Of a DNA stretch of 64,000 bases, positions 29,994 to 36,781 are shown in pieces. The notes under the pieces were generated by a model. It was not told where the DNA came from. It was given only the letters and a program-made list of their open reading frames with translations, and did not search any database. The DNA lies in contig NZ_JAHBZJ010000001.1 in NCBI RefSeq assembly GCF_019635455.1, forward strand, positions 62,001-126,000, written 5' to 3'. How positions within the stretch are numbered: the stretch's first letter is position 1; each line of letters starts with the position of its first letter. Position numbers and translations under genes: made by a program. The stretch comes from Sphingomonas sp. Lineage in GTDB: Bacteria > Pseudomonadota > Alphaproteobacteria > Sphingomonadales > Sphingomonadaceae.

Positions 29994-30161
29994 CTACTTT
30001 TTGTCCTTGGCCCTGCCCGATTGCGGCTGCCCCTTGGCGCCCTTGAAAAAATCCAGGCCGGTCTGACGCGCTTGCGGAGTCCGGGTCAGTTGGAGCCAGC
30101 TCTTTCCGCCGCTGCGAAGTTTGGCGGCACGTTTCAAAGTGGCTTCAGAAGCAACACGCAT
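29994..30161 (-). CDS. small basic protein of unknown function
   Basis: This gene encodes 55 residues, 12 or more of them basic. The start at 30161 follows an almost perfect Shine-Dalgarno, AAGGAGGTG (30165-30173), five bases away; this decides it over the longer in-frame ATG. The protein has no membrane segment; it looks DNA- or RNA-binding by charge alone (SEATLKRAAKLRSGGKSW). The gene precedes the membrane protein gene at 29243 by 13 bp, so they are probably one transcript. Confidence 0.6.
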   Translation of the reverse strand: MRVASEATLKRAAKLRSGGKSWLQLTRTPQARQTGLDFFKGAKGQPQSGRAKDKK

Positions 30162-30254
30162 ACGCACCTCCTTTTCCCGTGGAGCGAATATAGATACCCG
30201 AAATTCGCCGCAATAGAATTTGCGCACGTGAAATGACCAACGGCTGAACCGCCG

Positions 30255-30668
30255 CTATTTCTCCACCCCCTTCACCTTCCCCCATTGCCGTGCGGCCGTG
30301 TAGCCGAGATAGCCGGTGCCGAAGAGCGCGTAGAGTGGTTCGGGCAGGCCGTTGAGATATGCGTTCATGCCCGCCGCGATCCCCTTTGCCATATCGGGCG
30401 CGACCGCGCCGATCAGCCCCATCGGGATCGCCCAGAGCAACAGCGCATACATGACGTAGAGGAAGCTCGGTCGCGCACGGCTGGTCCATGGATCGGGCGA
30501 CTGCGCCTCCGCGACGATGGCGGAGAGCTGGGTGCGCACGCGTTCCAATTCCTGCGACCCTTCCAGCCGGATCAGTTCCAGCTTTGCCGCGTCGCGCGCC
30601 TTGGGATCGGGAATGATCTTGTCGATCAGCCCGGCGATCGGGCCGATGAGTCCGTCGAGCAATGCCAT
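30255..30668 (-). CDS. holin family protein (gene-transfer-agent type, three-helix)
   Basis: This gene encodes 137 residues. An N-terminal amphipathic region (LIGPIAGLIDKIIPDPKARD) precedes a charged coiled stretch. Two clear hydrophobic segments follow: FLYVMYALLLWAIPMGLIGA, and one around LPEPLYALFGTGYLGYTAAR. The pattern matches the holin group found in gene transfer agents and alphaproteobacterial prophages. Holins perforate the inner membrane so that endolysin reaches the wall. It follows the endolysin gene by one base (endolysin stop at 30670, ATG at 30668). Confidence 0.85.
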   Translation of the reverse strand: MALLDGLIGPIAGLIDKIIPDPKARDAAKLELIRLEGSQELERVRTQLSAIVAEAQSPDPWTSRARPSFLYVMYALLLWAIPMGLIGAVAPDMAKGIAAGMNAYLNGLPEPLYALFGTGYLGYTAARQWGKVKGVEK

Positions 30669-30669
30669 C

Positions 30670-31224
30670 TCAACCCTCCCCGTTCGAACCGATCCGGTTC
30701 GCCAGCCAGCCATAGAGAAACGCTTCATTCGCGGGGCGGCGTTCGGCCAGCGTGACGTAGCGCTCGCCCTGAAGCGCCTCGATCGCCTTCAGCAGCACGC
30801 CCTCGCCCGCCGGCCTGCGCAGGGCGAGAAACGCGTCGAGCGCATGCAATGTCACCGGCCCGATCGCCCCGTCGATCGTCATGTCCGGATAGTCGCGCTG
30901 ATTGCGGTTGAGCGCGTTGAGCGCGCGCTGAAGGAAGCGGATGCCGACCGGTGGCCCCATGTTCACCCCGGTATCGAACAGTTCGCCGGCAAGCGCAGGC
31001 GCCCGCTTCGCCACGTCCATCAGGCGCGGCCGCGACCAGTAGACCCGACGGTAGATCGCGACCGCCTCGTCGCGCGGAAACACCCGCATGTCGCCGGCAA
31101 AACCATGTTCGCGCGCGACCCGCAGCGTGATTCCCCAGCGCGTCGGGCCGCCGCGATCGGCGGGATGGTCACAATATCCCCCCTCGCGCGCGATCACTTC
31201 ATCGATGAGTTGTTCGACCGTCAT
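30670..31224 (-). CDS. GH108-type endolysin (N-acetylmuramidase)
   Basis: This gene encodes 184 residues. The catalytic motif EVIAREGGYCDHPADRGGPT near the N-terminus is diagnostic for GH108; the Glu before GGY is the catalytic acid. TRWGITLRVAREHG follows, then a C-terminal peptidoglycan-binding domain (FDTGVNMGPPVGIRFLQRAL and TIDGAIGPVTLHAL). There is no signal peptide, so export relies on the adjoining holin. The ATG at 31224 has an AGGAGG-like ribosome site. No other phage structural genes lie nearby. It is part of a gene-transfer-agent or degenerate prophage lysis module. Confidence 0.92.
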   Translation of the reverse strand: MTVEQLIDEVIAREGGYCDHPADRGGPTRWGITLRVAREHGFAGDMRVFPRDEAVAIYRRVYWSRPRLMDVAKRAPALAGELFDTGVNMGPPVGIRFLQRALNALNRNQRDYPDMTIDGAIGPVTLHALDAFLALRRPAGEGVLLKAIEALQGERYVTLAERRPANEAFLYGWLANRIGSNGEG

Positions 31225-31260
31225 GCGTCCCTCCTGTCCCGAAAGGCGTCGAATTATCCT

Positions 31261-31286
31261 ATATGGTTCATTGTAGGAAAGATGTT
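31261..31286 (-). promoter_or_regulatory. shared promoter-proximal motif, copy 1 (before the endolysin gene)
   Basis: On the minus strand, CTTTCCTACA-N5-CCATAT lies about 40-60 bp before the endolysin start, followed by the AT-rich string AGGATAAT. The same motif with a spacer of four precedes the double-HTH gene near 36620-36640. The similarity extends upstream (AAAA-N2-T). It may be a regulator site or a special promoter. Confidence 0.6.
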
Positions 31287-31385
31287 TTTCCAGTTCCGCC
31301 ACCACAATCGGCTCGAACCTCTGTCGGCGGCCGGACAGCGGTGCCGGGGTGACGAAGCGGTGCGGCCCCGCTAAACCCCGCGCCC

Positions 31386-32141
31386 ATGGCCAAATCCCGC
31401 CCCGACCAGCTGCTCGTCGATCGCGGCCTCGCCGAAAGCCGGACGCGCGCCCAGGCGCTGATCCTGGCGGGGCTGGTCTTCTCCGGCGAGCGACGGATCG
31501 ACAAGCCGGGTCAGCCGATCGCGCCCGACGCGCCCTTGGAAGTGCGTGGCCGCGACCATCCCTGGGTCTCGCGCGGCGGGGTGAAGCTGGCCCATGCGCT
31601 CGACCATTTCGCGATCGATCCCGCCGGTTCGGTGGCGATCGACGTCGGGTCCTCGACGGGCGGGTTCACCGACGTGCTGCTGACCCGGGGGGCGGCGCGC
31701 GTCTATGCGGTGGACAGCGGCACCAACCAGCTGGCGTGGAAACTGCGGCAGGATGATCGCGTCGTGGTCCATGAACAGACCAGCGCGCGGATCCTGACCG
31801 CTGGCCATATCCCCGAACCGATCGACCTGATCGTGTGCGACGCCAGCTTCATCGGGCTGGCAAAGGTGCTTGAACGTCCATTCGCCTTTGTCCGCGCCGG
31901 CGCGCGCGTGATCGCGCTGATCAAGCCGCAATTCGAGGCCGGGCGCGACGAAGTCGGCAAGGGCGGCGTGGTCCGCGATCCGACGGTCCATGCGCGGGTC
32001 TGCGCCGAAGTGGTGGCGTGGCTGGAACAGGCGGGATGGACCGTGCAGGGCGTGACGCGCAGCCCGATCACCGGACCCGAAGGGAATGTGGAATTCCTGG
32101 TCGCCGCACAGGCAGCGTGCGCGGGGGAACTGATGCCCTGA
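31386..32141 (+). CDS. tlyA: TlyA-family rRNA 2'-O-methyltransferase
   Basis: This gene encodes 251 residues. An N-terminal S4 RNA-binding domain (about 5-65, RPDQLLVDRGLAESRTRAQ) precedes a FtsJ-like SAM methyltransferase domain, with the SAM loop AIDVGSSTGGFTDVLLTRGA, KPQFEAGRDEVGKGGVV and the catalytic Lys/Asp pattern in CDASFIGL. TlyA methylates ribose 2'-OH in 16S and 23S rRNA. The start at 31386 follows the gap that also holds the endolysin promoter, on the opposite strand. Confidence 0.92.
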   Translation: MAKSRPDQLLVDRGLAESRTRAQALILAGLVFSGERRIDKPGQPIAPDAPLEVRGRDHPWVSRGGVKLAHALDHFAIDPAGSVAIDVGSSTGGFTDVLLTRGAARVYAVDSGTNQLAWKLRQDDRVVVHEQTSARILTAGHIPEPIDLIVCDASFIGLAKVLERPFAFVRAGARVIALIKPQFEAGRDEVGKGGVVRDPTVHARVCAEVVAWLEQAGWTVQGVTRSPITGPEGNVEFLVAAQAACAGELMP

Positions 32142-32154
32142 CGCCGATCGATGC

Positions 32155-33651
32155 TCAGACCAGCCTGGCGCGTTCGGCCGCGCGCACGGCGGTTCGTCCC
32201 GGGCGTTGCGGGTTCGCCGGATCGGGCCAGGCCGGCGCGGTGGTCCAGCCGAGATGCGGCAGGCTGACGCTGCGCTTTCCCGACAGGTCGGTGCGGGTGA
32301 CGATCAGCCCCTTTTCCTCGATATGGGCAAGCATCCGCTTCGCCCGCCCGATCGAGCTGGTGCCATATAGCGCCGCGATCGCGGAATCGCTGGGACACGC
32401 CTCTCCAGCCCGCGCTGCGCGTGCGATGCCCAGAAAAGGCGCCAGCATCTCCTCCGGCAGGGAGGCCGCGAGGCCCAATGCCTCGTCCCACCCCTCCGCA
32501 TCGTCGATCCCCGCGCGCGCCAGCGCCAGCGCCTGGCGGAAGGCGGCAAGGTCGCTCCCCCCCTCCACGCCCCGCATACGGCACCGCACGCCATAATCCT
32601 GATAGGCATTGGGCAGCGGCACGCGCGCGTCCTCGGCCGCGATCTCGGCGATCACGGCGCGACGGACCCGCGCCTGTTCGTCCGCATCCAGCGCCGGCAT
32701 ATCGGGGACTGCGACCGGCGCGGGCGCGGCGACGCGGCCCAGCAGATCGGCCATCGGCACCGGTGCGGGCGGCGGCGGGGGTGGCGCCTCATCCTCTGCG
32801 GCCGGCGCGAACAGCATGTCGCGCAGATCCTCGCTCGGCCCTTCCGGCAGGGGGGTCAGCTTGGGGCTGCCGCCCTTCGACCCGGTCTTGACCGCGCCGA
32901 TCCTGACCGAGAGCGGCCGGCGCGTGATCGCCGGGCCAAGCGCGAGGAACTCGCCCCGCGCCAGATCGCGGATCGTGTCCGCCTGGCGCCGCTCCATGCC
33001 GAGCAGGTCGGCGGCGCGGGCCATGTCAATGTCGAGGAAGGTACGCCCCATCAGGAAATTCGACGCCTCCGCCGCGACGTTCTTTGCGAGCTTCGCCAGC
33101 CGCTGCGTCGCGATGACGCCGGCCAGGCCGCGCTTGCGCCCCCGGCACATCAGGTTGGTCATCGCGGACAGCGAGGCACGGCGTGCGTCCTCCGCCACCT
33201 CGCCCGCCGCCGCCGGCGCGAACAGCTGCGCCTCATCGACCACGGTCAGCACCGGATACCAATGTTCGCGCGGCGCATCGAACAGCGCCGCCAGAAATGC
33301 CGCCGCCGCGCGCATCTGGCCATCGACCTCCAGCCCCTCCAGGTTCAGCACCACCGACGCGCGGTGCGCGCGCACGCGGCTGGCCAGCCGGCCCAGTTCG
33401 GGGAGCGAATATTCGGCGGCATCGACCGCGATATGGCCGAACGCATCGGCCAGGCTGACAAAGTCCCCCTCCGGATCGATCACCACCTGCTGCACCAGCC
33501 CCGCGCTGCCCTCCAGCAGGCGGCGCAGCAGGTGCGACTTTCCCGACCCCGAATTGCCCTGCACCAGCAGGCGGGTCGCGAGCAGTTCCTCCAGATCGAC
33601 GGCAACCGGATTGCCGCCGCCGTCCATTCCCATGTCGATGCGGGCAGTCAT
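32155..33651 (-). CDS. HerA-like (DUF87) ATPase
   Basis: This gene encodes 498 residues. It is a HerA/FtsK-superfamily ATPase: Walker A GNSGSGKS at 32-39, Walker B VLTVVDEAQLF and the sensor GVIATQRLAKLAK. The middle is a proline-rich linker (DEAPPPPPPAPVP). The C-terminal third contains a winged-helix-like region (SIGRAKRMLAHIEEKGLIVT). The related HerA proteins pump DNA in repair or defence. No nurA partner is nearby. The ATG at 33651 was chosen because the N-terminus then reads as the beta-barrel of the family. It is convergent with tlyA (gap 13 bp). Confidence 0.88.
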   Translation of the reverse strand: MTARIDMGMDGGGNPVAVDLEELLATRLLVQGNSGSGKSHLLRRLLEGSAGLVQQVVIDPEGDFVSLADAFGHIAVDAAEYSLPELGRLASRVRAHRASVVLNLEGLEVDGQMRAAAAFLAALFDAPREHWYPVLTVVDEAQLFAPAAAGEVAEDARRASLSAMTNLMCRGRKRGLAGVIATQRLAKLAKNVAAEASNFLMGRTFLDIDMARAADLLGMERRQADTIRDLARGEFLALGPAITRRPLSVRIGAVKTGSKGGSPKLTPLPEGPSEDLRDMLFAPAAEDEAPPPPPPAPVPMADLLGRVAAPAPVAVPDMPALDADEQARVRRAVIAEIAAEDARVPLPNAYQDYGVRCRMRGVEGGSDLAAFRQALALARAGIDDAEGWDEALGLAASLPEEMLAPFLGIARAARAGEACPSDSAIAALYGTSSIGRAKRMLAHIEEKGLIVTRTDLSGKRSVSLPHLGWTTAPAWPDPANPQRPGRTAVRAAERARLV

Positions 33652-33666
33652 TGCGAACGGCTTTGG

Positions 33667-33710
33667 CCCATCGCCGGGAGTCGGGGCAAGGGCCGCAGGC
33701 AAAGTTTCGC
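33667..33710. repeat. dispersed 44-bp repeat, copy 1
   Basis: The 44 bases begin CCCATCGCCGGGAGTCGGGG and end AAGTTTCGC. They match 35689-35731 except for one base missing and one T/C change. The copy lies 16 bp upstream of the HerA-like gene. Confidence 0.85.
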
Positions 33711-33724
33711 GATGCCGACGAATG

Positions 33725-33949
33725 TCAGGGGTCGGGCGGCGCCTGCGACGCGGCGGACAGGGCGGCCAGCGTCGCCGGATCGGTGACGACGCGGCCCCAG
33801 CGGGTGCAATAGCGGCCATCGGCGAGGCGATAATAGGCGCGCCCCGCATGCCGAAGCGCGGGTGGGCGGCGGCGCCATCCCTGCCACGCGCCATAGCTCA
33901 GCCCGACGATACTGAGCAGTCGCAGCGCATCGACCCAATGATCCGACAT
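33725..33949 (-). CDS. small basic membrane-associated protein
   Basis: This gene encodes 74 residues. The ATG at 33949 begins SDHWVDALRLLSIVGLSYGA, a weakly hydrophobic N-terminus. The rest is basic and aromatic (AGRAYYRLADGRYCTRWGRV). No family is recognised. It sits 60 bp after the stop of the repeat-bearing exported protein (34010) and may follow it in one transcript. Coding potential is supported by its codon pattern only, so confidence is moderate. Confidence 0.5.
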   Translation of the reverse strand: MSDHWVDALRLLSIVGLSYGAWQGWRRRPPALRHAGRAYYRLADGRYCTRWGRVVTDPATLAALSAASQAPPDP

Positions 33950-34009
33950 CGGCACCTGGCCCCTGTGGACGATGGCCTGCGCGGATCGCACCCGCGCAGG
34001 CATTCAGCG

Positions 34010-34531
34010 TCAGTTGATCACGCGCACCGGGGTGCCGCCGCTCAGCCCATAGGCACCGGGCGTCGGCGAGACGAGCGCGTTGCCGTTCTGAAGGATGACG
34101 TTGCCGCCCCCCGCGGCAACCATGTTGCCACCGCCCGCGGCGACCATATTGCCGCCCCCCGCCGCCACCATGTTGCCGCCGCCTGCGGCGACCAGCGAAC
34201 CGCCCTGGAAAATCCCGAGCGCGAAGCGGCCGGCGAGCGGCCCGTTGCCGTCGATCCGGACGGGGCGGAAGGAATAGCGCCCGGCCCGCACCGCGCCCAG
34301 CAACTCGGCATAGCTGGACCAGCGCCCGCCATTGTAGAGCGAAATCGAGCAGTGAAGCCGGTCGGGAACGCGACCATAGACCGTTTCGAGCGCGATCGTC
34401 ACCCACGGGTCGCCACACGGCCCGCGCGAGCGCGCCGCCTGGGTTTCGGCGGCGGTCGGATTGGCCTGCGCGAATGCCGGTACCGCGCCGATAAGCGTCA
34501 CCGCTGCGGCCACGAAAGAAACGAATTTCAT
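34010..34531 (-). CDS. exported protein with four MVAAGGGN repeats
   Basis: This gene encodes 173 residues with a signal peptide ending at PAFAQA. The first half includes a conserved-looking Cys pair and GRVPDRLHCSISLYNGG. The segment from about residue 110 has four tandem octapeptides, (L/M)VAAGGGN, each encoded by a 24-bp unit. It is then followed by VILQNGNALVSPTPGAYGLS. Glycine/asparagine-rich octapeptides of this kind may build a beta-helical or amyloid-like surface. The function is unknown. Confidence 0.75.
   Translation of the reverse strand: MKFVSFVAAAVTLIGAVPAFAQANPTAAETQAARSRGPCGDPWVTIALETVYGRVPDRLHCSISLYNGGRWSSYAELLGAVRAGRYSFRPVRIDGNGPLAGRFALGIFQGGSLVAAGGGNMVAAGGGNMVAAGGGNMVAAGGGNVILQNGNALVSPTPGAYGLSGGTPVRVIN
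34101..34196. repeat. four 24-bp tandem repeats inside the exported-protein gene
   Basis: Units at 34101-34124, 34125-34148, 34149-34172 and 34173-34196 encode the octapeptide (L/M)VAAGGGN. The copies differ at a few synonymous positions, so they are not a recent slippage. Confidence 0.9.
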
Positions 34532-34636
34532 GCGAGCATCTCCACCCTGCTATTCCTGACGCAACTGCGCAGTCAGGGGAGCAAAGGTGGACGAGGCGCG
34601 GCGGACCGAATTGGATATTTCCGACACGCGCGCGGT

Positions 34637-35521
34637 TCATGGATCCGGGCGGTGCAGCACCTGCATCGGCGCGCCGGCAGCGGCCATGCGCCCGCGCACC
34701 GCGGCATCCACCACCGGATGCGGCTTCGCCATATAGGCACGCGGCGTGAGCCCCATGAAGCGCGTGAAGTCGCGGTTGAAATGCGACTGGTCGTAATAAT
34801 GAAGGTCGAGCGCCGCGGACCAGCTGCGCGAGGCGTCCAGCATCACCGCGCCGAGCGTGCGCAGGAACCGCTGTCGGCGCAGCAGCAGCATCGGCGGAAA
34901 CCCGAAGGCCCTCCGGCTCAGCCGCTCCAGCGAACGCTCCGACACCTCGGCCCGCGCGGCCAGGTCCGCCACCGTCCCGACATCGGGATCGGCGAGCGCG
35001 GCATGGGCGCGCACCACCGCCGGATCGTCGGGCGGCGCATCGGCGAGCAGGTCGATCAGGTGGCGATTGATCGCCTCCGCCTGTGCATATGGGTCGGCAT
35101 GCGGATCGGCGAGCTGGGGCCGCAGCCGCGCGATCGCCGCAAAGACCGGATCCTGTTCGGCATCGACCGCACGATCCGCATAATGTTCGGCGGAAGCGGC
35201 GAAGAAGCGGGTCCAGCCCAGCGGAAGGAACCCGATCCCCCAACTGCGGATCGTGCCGAGTTCGAACCGCGTCGCGTGACAGGTCGGGCCGGCCAGCACG
35301 CACACGGGTGTCGGGGTCATCTCGCCCGGACCGATCGACCCGATTCCGGGATCGCCCTCCATGAAGCGCAGATTCGCCCATTCGGGGTGCAGCATGTCGA
35401 TCATCCGCTCGCCCGGCGGGACATCGATGTCGTTGAGGTAGATCGCGGTCAGATACCGGGTCAGTTCGGGCCGGATCGGAAAGAACCGCATCCGTGCCGT
35501 GCTTTGCGCAGCGCCCCCCAT
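34637..35521 (-). CDS. AraC-family transcriptional regulator
   Basis: This gene encodes 294 residues. The C-terminal DNA-binding domain has two HTHs (GTVADLAARAEVSERSLERL, and LHYYDQSHFNRDFTRFMGLT) with the signature ending TPRAYM. The N-terminal effector domain (about 1-170) has a cupin-like look: EWANLRFMEGDPG and RSWGIGFLPLGWTRFF. The ATG at 35521 has the Shine-Dalgarno GAGGTG; in-frame extension upstream lacks one. Its targets cannot be inferred. Confidence 0.9.
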   Translation of the reverse strand: MGGAAQSTARMRFFPIRPELTRYLTAIYLNDIDVPPGERMIDMLHPEWANLRFMEGDPGIGSIGPGEMTPTPVCVLAGPTCHATRFELGTIRSWGIGFLPLGWTRFFAASAEHYADRAVDAEQDPVFAAIARLRPQLADPHADPYAQAEAINRHLIDLLADAPPDDPAVVRAHAALADPDVGTVADLAARAEVSERSLERLSRRAFGFPPMLLLRRQRFLRTLGAVMLDASRSWSAALDLHYYDQSHFNRDFTRFMGLTPRAYMAKPHPVVDAAVRGRMAAAGAPMQVLHRPDP

Positions 35522-35688
35522 TCGCACCTCATCATTGCCCCGCCGACGGTGCCGTCGCGTCCAGGCATGTCGCACGATTAGGCGCGACACGCGTCGAGTG
35601 AAACGGGTTTCTTCGTTGCCGGGCAAAGGGTTCGGGATATCCGCGCCGCCAGGGCGACCTGCACCGCCCCCGTGTCCCTGGCGACCGC

Positions 35689-35731
35689 CCCATCGCGGGA
35701 GTCGGGGCAAGGGCCGCAGGCAAAGCTTCGC
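35689..35731. repeat. dispersed 44-bp repeat, copy 2
   Basis: This copy nearly matches 33667-33710 (one base shorter, one substitution). It lies in the 247-bp gap between the AraC gene and the double-HTH gene. Same orientation as copy 1. It may belong to a small REP-like family. Confidence 0.85.
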
Positions 35732-35768
35732 CGCAGGAAAAATTTCGCGGGATGTCCGCGCGCGCGTC

Positions 35769-36578
35769 TCATCGCGGGGTCCGCACCCACCCGTCGCCAT
35801 CGCCCGCGTAAACGCGCCGCTGATACGCCTCCCACGCCTCGGCTGCGGCCAGCAGCTGCGCGCGCCGCTTGTGCGCCAGCTTGTCGAGCAGCGCGTTCAA
35901 CGTCGCGTCGGTCTCGCTCGACTCGGCGAACATCGGCTCGGCGGCCGGCGCCCTCGCCGCCTCATGTGCCGCCGCCTTGCGCTCCGCCACGCACGCCGCC
36001 CATTCGCGGCTCAGCAGGGTGCGCAGCAGCGTCTCCGAATAGCGCCGCCGCGTGCCGACCACCTCCCCGCGCATCACGATCGGCTCGTCCCAGCCTTCGA
36101 CGGCGCGTTCCCACGCGACCTGCTCCAGCATCGGCGTCGATCGCTCCAGCGCCGCCGCCATGTCCCGCGCAAAATCGGTCGATGCGGCGCGCAGCCGATA
36201 GACCGACCTGTCCGAAATCTTCACGCGCTCGCACGCCGCCTTCACGGTCCCCGTCTCGGACAGCGCGCGCAGGAACGCCCGCCGCCGCACCGGCGTCCAC
36301 CCGTCGAACCGCTCGCGTGTCTCCGGCGCCGCGACCGGCCAGGCCACGCTCCCCGCCGCCCCGCGCCGCTCCTCGGGCGGGACCGCGTCCAGCCGATGCT
36401 CCGCCACCGCCAGCTCCCACCGCGCCGCAAAGCTCGCCGACCCCGCCCGCCGCCTGTAAGCCCCGGCGACCGACCGCCCCACCGCCGTCGCCGCCAGCCG
36501 CACCTGGCCCGTCTGCCGCAGCGCCAGCACAAACGCCGTCTCGGTATCCGCCGACCACCGGATATATCGCTTGTGCAT
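35769..36578 (-). CDS. double helix-turn-helix protein, similar to phage terminase small subunits
   Basis: This gene encodes 269 residues. Two copies of a long HTH module are visible: about 10-55 (TAFVLALRQTGQVRLAATAV then GRSVAGAYRRRA) and about 95-140 (RRRAFLRALSETGTVKAACE then ISDRSVYRLRA). The spacing 'FLxALxxTGxVxxAA...YRxR...F' is that of terminase small subunit and related phage HTH proteins. The C-terminal third is helical and Ala/Glu-rich. The ATG at 36578 lies 59 bp from a LexA-type box and downstream of the motif shared with the endolysin gene. It may thus belong to a gene-transfer or phage-remnant programme. No large terminase lies nearby. Confidence 0.75.
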   Translation of the reverse strand: MHKRYIRWSADTETAFVLALRQTGQVRLAATAVGRSVAGAYRRRAGSASFAARWELAVAEHRLDAVPPEERRGAAGSVAWPVAAPETRERFDGWTPVRRRAFLRALSETGTVKAACERVKISDRSVYRLRAASTDFARDMAAALERSTPMLEQVAWERAVEGWDEPIVMRGEVVGTRRRYSETLLRTLLSREWAACVAERKAAAHEAARAPAAEPMFAESSETDATLNALLDKLAHKRRAQLLAAAEAWEAYQRRVYAGDGDGWVRTPR

Positions 36579-36619
36579 GCCCCGTCCCTCGTCCCGCTTT
36601 GGGGAAATCACCTATGCAA

Positions 36620-36652
36620 TATGGGACGTGTAGGAAAGAACATTTTGGGAAC
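36620..36652 (-). promoter_or_regulatory. LexA-type box and shared promoter motif, copy 2
   Basis: On the minus strand, GTTC-N7-GTTC (36638-36652) fits the alphaproteobacterial LexA box. It directly abuts CTTTCCTACA-N4-CCATAT (down to 36620), which repeats the motif in front of the endolysin gene. Both elements lie 40-75 bp before the double-HTH gene. The divergent methyltransferase starts 130 bp away on the other side. Confidence 0.65.
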
Positions 36653-36781
36653 AATTGCCAGTCACGCGCCGCCGCGATAGGAACATACAATGAACATGTC
36701 GTAATTGTTTCCCATTCCGGCGGTCACCGGTTGTCACCGTCCGCTTGGCGCGGTATCGAAACGAAGTCAGGGAGGTCGAAA

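Noticed and set aside
32609..35581. A long plus-strand open frame opposite the HerA-like and AraC genes
   Set aside because: Antisense shadow; the opposite frames carry Walker and HTH motifs.
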